A stretch of DNA of 22,372 bases, taken from the NCBI GenBank assembly GCA_002299865.1, contig DBNV01000124.1:2433-24804 (forward strand), in the 5' to 3' direction. Positions 19,833 through 22,372 of this stretch are shown here, piece after piece (the stretch's first letter is position 1; every line of letters starts with the position of its first letter). A program made the position numbers and the translations under genes. Origin of the DNA: Desulfonatronaceae bacterium UBA663 (GTDB lineage: Bacteria; Desulfobacterota; Desulfovibrionia; Desulfovibrionales; Desulfonatronaceae). The notes under the pieces are model-generated. The model was not told the DNA's origin. It did no database searches and saw only the letters and a list, made by a program, of their open reading frames with translations.

Positions 19833-20503
19833 CAGGGCTTGGAGGTCGTTTTGGCGCGTTGGGCCTCGCCGACGCAATACTTAAAAGTCAATACGTAAAG
19901 ATGATGAAAAAAATCGACATACTCCACGTAAACATGATCCGGCACCTGGATACGGGCGGCGGCGAAATTCAAAATGCACCTGATGTCCGCTTCCACCAGA
20001 TAATCCGCAGCGCGTTGGGCGCGATCCGACGGCGCGGTGATGATGCCGATCTCGATGCGTAACTCCTGGACACGGCTCTTCATCTGCCTGGGGCACATCA
20101 CCTCCAGATCGGCCACGACTTCTCCGATCTTGAACGGATCGCAGTCAAAGGCGGCCACGATCTTGAAACCGCGCTTGGGAAAGCCCTGGTAGCGCAAAAG
20201 GGACCGGCCCAGGTTGCCCACGCCGATCAGGGCTGTACGCCATAACCTGTCCGTGCCGATGGAGACCTTGATGGACTGGATCAGCTTGGAGACGTTATAC
20301 CCCACGCCGCGCACCCCGAACTCGCCGAAGTATGCGAGATCCTTGCGGATTTGCGAAGGATTGACGTCGCAAGCCCGGGCCAGTCGCTCCGAGGAAACGA
20401 CTTCTGTGTCCTCGTTCTTGAGAGCTTCCAGCACCTGAAGATAGATGGCCAGGCGTTGAATGGTGGCCCTTGGAATATGTTCGCTTTTAAATGCAGGGCA
20501 CAC
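19832..20503 (-). CDS. rex: Redox-sensing transcriptional repressor Rex
   Basis: Rex is a dimeric repressor that leaves its operator when NADH rises. The 223-residue protein has the winged-helix N-terminus (ATIQRLAIYLQVLEAL, then NPSQIRKDLAYFGEFG at 48-63) and a Rossmann domain with GVGNLG (94-99) and FDCDPFKIG, ending with the helix that swaps between subunits (FFHHLYVLTFKYC). Length is normal. The only start that fits is a GTG at 20503, with no Shine-Dalgarno; a palindrome resembling the Rex operator sits right before it. Placement beside atpB-atpE matches Desulfovibrio vulgaris, where Rex represses sulfate adenylyltransferase (recalled from literature). The stop overlaps rfaE2. It separates from atpE by a terminator and only 27 nt, so its own promoter must be very close. 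Confidence 0.95.
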   Translation of the reverse strand: MCPAFKSEHIPRATIQRLAIYLQVLEALKNEDTEVVSSERLARACDVNPSQIRKDLAYFGEFGVRGVGYNVSKLIQSIKVSIGTDRLWRTALIGVGNLGRSLLRYQGFPKRGFKIVAAFDCDPFKIGEVVADLEVMCPRQMKSRVQELRIEIGIITAPSDRAQRAADYLVEADIRCILNFAAARIQVPDHVYVEYVDFFHHLYVLTFKYCVGEAQRAKTTSKP

Positions 20504-20504
20504 G

Positions 20505-20522
20505 CTGTGAAGAAATGAACAA
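20505..20522 (-). promoter_or_regulatory. Candidate Rex operator at the rex start
   Basis: The minus-strand 18-mer TTGTTCATTTCTTCACAG matches the Rex consensus TTGTGAA-N4-TTCACAA at 11 of 14 fixed positions with the right spacing. It lies 1 nt upstream of the rex GTG. Bound Rex would cover the start region of its own gene, so autoregulation is inferred. Confidence 0.5.
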
Positions 20523-20529
20523 GCTTAGG

Positions 20530-20562
20530 GAAAAAAAGACCGTCCCCAAGGGGACGGTCTTT
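20530..20562 (-). terminator. Rho-independent terminator of the atp operon
   Basis: AAAGACCGTCCCC (20535-20547) pairs perfectly with GGGGACGGTCTTT (20550-20562) over 13 bp with a 2-nt centre. Reading on the minus strand, seven T residues follow the stem. It closes the atpZIBE unit 27 nt after the atpE stop. Confidence 0.92.
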
Positions 20563-20589
20563 GCGATTTCGAGTCGTCGATCCCTGTCG

Positions 20590-20913
20590 TTAGCCGATCA
20601 AGGGGTTGGCGAACAGCAGAATCAGGGCTATGACCAGGGTGTAAATGGCCAAGGATTCGATAAAGGCCATGCCCAACAACAGGATCACGGTGATCTTGCC
20701 GCTGGCCTCGGGATTGCGAGCGGTGCCTTCGCAGGCGGCCTTCAAGCCTAGACCCTGACCCAAACCGCAACCAAAGGCCGCGATGCCCATGCCGAAGGCG
20801 GTGGCAATAGCAATCATAGAGATTGTTTCAGGAGCGACGGCAGCGGCAAAGGCCACGGAAGCCAGACCCATCAGGACAACGGTGTTCAGGGCGGTGAAAA
20901 GCAGTTTACGCAT
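20590..20913 (-). CDS. atpE: ATP synthase Fo subunit c
   Basis: Subunit c forms the ion-carrying ring of F-type ATP synthase. The 107-residue protein has a signal-like N-terminal hydrophobic stretch (about 1-25, ending AFAAA) and two transmembrane helices around the polar loop ARNPEA (65-70). The first has GCGLGQGLGLK with Q53; the second has AFIESLAIY with the ion-binding E86, then S87 and Y91. Q53 and E86 are 33 residues apart, as Q32 and E65 are in the Na+-type c subunit of Ilyobacter. The mature length after signal removal would be about 82, normal for c. AAGGAGG precedes the ATG. It lies 65 nt after atpB and ends at a strong terminator; no F1 genes follow. Confidence 0.96.
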   Translation of the reverse strand: MRKLLFTALNTVVLMGLASVAFAAAVAPETISMIAIATAFGMGIAAFGCGLGQGLGLKAACEGTARNPEASGKITVILLLGMAFIESLAIYTLVIALILLFANPLIG

Positions 20914-20978
20914 TGGACTTAATCCTCCTTAAAAAGTGGTTATTGTTTTGGTCAGACGACCATTTCCCCCATCAGGAT

Positions 20979-21674
20979 TTAGTGAGCTTCCTCAAATGCT
21001 CCCTTGAGGTACAGCATGGAGAGCATGAAGAAGATGAACGCCTGCATCGTCTTCAATAGGAGGAACAGGAAGAAGACCGGCAGAGAGCCCAGAATCGGAG
21101 CCAAAAAGAACATCAGAATAATGACGATTTCCTCGGCGCGGATGTTTCCGAAAAGCCGCAGGGTCAGGGACAAAGGCCGCGCCAGGTGGCTGATGATTTC
21201 AATGGGCAGCATCATGGGGGCGAGCCACCAGTAGGGGCCCGTAAAGTGCTTGATATAGTGCAGTCCGTGCAGCTTAAACCCCCAATAGTTGTAATAAAGA
21301 AAAATAAAGACAGCCATGCCTACGACGGCATTAATGTTGGCTGTGGGCGCGTCCACACCGGGAATTAATCCGGAGAGGTTCAAAAACAGGATATAAATAA
21401 ACAGGGTGAACAGCACGGGGAAAACCTTGCGGCCCGCTTCGCCCATGTTTTGGACGACGAAATCTTCCATTCCTCCAACGAGAGTCTCCCAAATATTTTG
21501 CCCTTTTCCCGGCACAAGAGTCAGCTTCCGCGTCCCCAGCCAGGCCAAAAGGAGCAAGAGCGCGATTACCGCCCAGGAGTACACGATATGCATGTGCGCC
21601 TTGGGAAAATCGATGCCGACGACCGCCAGGGCCTCTTTCAGAATAAGAACGTATGGAACACCTTCAACTGCCAT
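20979..21674 (-). CDS. atpB: ATP synthase Fo subunit a
   Basis: Subunit a provides the two half-channels for the coupling ion beside the c-ring. The 231-residue protein has five or six transmembrane helices. The essential arginine is R173 in PLSLTLRLFGN, and the following helix pair ends with KTMQAFIFFMLSMLYL, where Q211 matches the conserved polar residue opposite it. ATG at 21674 has AGGAGG upstream and lies 4 nt beyond the atpI stop, so the two are coupled. The length is typical of the shorter bacterial form. Confidence 0.95.
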   Translation of the reverse strand: MAVEGVPYVLILKEALAVVGIDFPKAHMHIVYSWAVIALLLLLAWLGTRKLTLVPGKGQNIWETLVGGMEDFVVQNMGEAGRKVFPVLFTLFIYILFLNLSGLIPGVDAPTANINAVVGMAVFIFLYYNYWGFKLHGLHYIKHFTGPYWWLAPMMLPIEIISHLARPLSLTLRLFGNIRAEEIVIILMFFLAPILGSLPVFFLFLLLKTMQAFIFFMLSMLYLKGAFEEAH

Positions 21675-21678
21675 TTGC

Positions 21679-22110
21679 CTAAGCCTCCTTTCCTTTTTGC
21701 CGGTGAAACTGGAACATCCCCCAAAAGAGAATATTGATGACTACCGTAGTCAATCCGGCCAGCAGGGCGGCCACGGGAAACCCTCCCCAGATGATCAGGC
21801 CGAAGAGTGCAAGACCGGTCAGGATCATCCGCCCGTAGAAACGCGCCAGAGTAACAGCCACGGCTCCTCTGCTTCGCAAAACCGCGCCTTGCAGCCCCTT
21901 GGCCAGCAACCAGAAGTTCATGGTGCTCAGCGCGGCGCCGGCAAAAAATGCCAAGGCCCAGGACGGCAAGCCCAAAACAAGACTAACCACAAAGCTTAGG
22001 GCCACAAGGTAAAGCTGATTGCGGACCAGGATTCGCACATCATGCAGGTAGAACCCCCGATGGGCCAGGAACGCCTCAATCCTGTCGTTTATCCTGGTTG
22101 TCGGCAACAT
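21679..22110 (-). CDS. atpI: ATP synthase subunit I (AtpI family membrane protein)
   Basis: From the ATG at 22110 this is a 143-residue protein with four predicted transmembrane helices (starting near residues 30, 52, 88 and 108), typical of the ATP synthase I family (PF03899). AtpI helps assemble the c-ring or supply Mg2+, depending on the organism (family knowledge). The start overlaps the last 35 nt of atpZ; a longer frame from 22185 would lie deeper inside atpZ and is rejected. No strong Shine-Dalgarno is visible, which fits translational coupling to atpZ. Sequence similarity in this family is low, so the call rests mainly on topology and position before atpB. Confidence 0.82.
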   Translation of the reverse strand: MLPTTRINDRIEAFLAHRGFYLHDVRILVRNQLYLVALSFVVSLVLGLPSWALAFFAGAALSTMNFWLLAKGLQGAVLRSRGAVAVTLARFYGRMILTGLALFGLIIWGGFPVAALLAGLTTVVINILFWGMFQFHRQKGKEA

Positions 22111-22366
22111 TGCTTTGCTTGTCCATTTCACGCTGAATCTTCTTGGTTTCCATATACATGTTCCTGAAGCCCGCGATGATCCCAAAAATCAGGAACAGCA
22201 AGAACAATTTGGGCGCCGTGTCCAGCCATTTGTCCAGATACCACCCGACAAGAGCGCCGACAAAGGTGGACGCCACAAGGTGAATGCCCAGCAAGCCAGC
22301 CTGGGAGAACGGCTGCAGCAGGTCTTGGTACTTTGATCGTGACCGAAAAAACATTGCTACAGCCAT
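22076..22366 (-). CDS. AtpZ/AtpI-type small membrane protein
   Basis: This 96-residue protein has two transmembrane helices (about residues 22-43 and 52-70) joined by a short loop WYLDKWLDTAPK, and charged ends, as in the AtpZ family (PF09527), the first gene of many Fo operons. AtpZ with AtpI has been described as an ion channel for Mg2+/Ca2+ in one organism; its role here is inferred. The ATG at 22366 is only 6 nt from the window edge, and no stop codon is seen upstream, so the start could lie farther out; a second ATG at 22354 is an alternative. It heads the atpZ-atpI-atpB-atpE unit as far as the window shows. Confidence 0.8.
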   Translation of the reverse strand: MAVAMFFRSRSKYQDLLQPFSQAGLLGIHLVASTFVGALVGWYLDKWLDTAPKLFLLFLIFGIIAGFRNMYMETKKIQREMDKQSNVADNQDKRQD

Positions 22367-22372
22367 GGGCTC

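Overview
The window comes from a strictly anaerobic sulfate-reducing deltaproteobacterium, most likely of the order Desulfovibrionales (inference). Supporting signs are an HdrB/HdrC pair, a COG1900 (DUF39) homocysteine-biosynthesis protein, a split ATP-synthase locus (atpZ-atpI-atpB-atpE without the F1 genes) next to rex, and a soluble NuoEF/Nfn-type redox operon. The rex-atpE-atpB adjacency matches what I recall of Desulfovibrio vulgaris (rex = DVU_0916). The DNA is GC-rich, the genes are tightly packed with many 1-4 nt overlaps, and both strands are used.

Layout. (1) 15-3248, minus strand: an HD/OB-fold phosphohydrolase, thymidylate kinase, hdrC and hdrB; the operon probably runs off the left edge. 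(2) 3308-3744: a decayed cysteine-rich reading frame whose last stop overlaps the first possible start of surE. (3) 3783-5748, plus: surE and the DUF39 homocysteine protein. (4) 5749-6058: a non-coding stretch of GC-rich hairpins and an inverted pair of repeats. (5) 6059-6532: a 35-residue basic protein and an FmdB-type zinc ribbon, closed by a terminator. (6) 6593-9817: purB, pyrE, a lipoprotein and an anchored coiled-coil protein, the last two of unknown function. (7) 9829-10071: a promoter, tRNA-Lys(TTT), tRNA-Glu(CTC) and a terminator. (8) 10181-16470: a four-gene redox operon, NuoE, hydrogenase-type NuoF, a NuoG-like protein fused to an NfnA-like module, and NfnB. (9) 16501-16735: a yjbQ (UPF0047) remnant. 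(10) 16797-17642: a tandem universal stress protein whose ribosome binding site lies in a hairpin. (11) 17672-20503, minus: a TrpB2-type tryptophan synthase beta chain, then a separate rex-rfaE2 unit with a candidate Rex operator at the rex start. (12) 20590-22366, minus: atpZ, atpI, atpB, atpE and a strong terminator.

How it fits together. The centrepiece is the 10181-16470 operon. It has an NADH/FMN module (NuoEF with the extra ferredoxin domains of bifurcating hydrogenases), a cluster-rich wire, an NfnA-like FAD/NAD module and an NfnB-like FAD/NADP module, and no hydrogenase or formate dehydrogenase catalytic domain. I infer a soluble complex that equilibrates NADH, NADPH and ferredoxin, possibly by flavin-based electron bifurcation. 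HdrBC, Rex (an NADH/NAD+ sensor) and the ATP synthase Fo genes in the same window belong to the same energy economy. The Fo c subunit carries most of the Na+-site residues, so the coupling ion deserves a check. Two gene remnants and several structured non-coding segments are the other unusual items.
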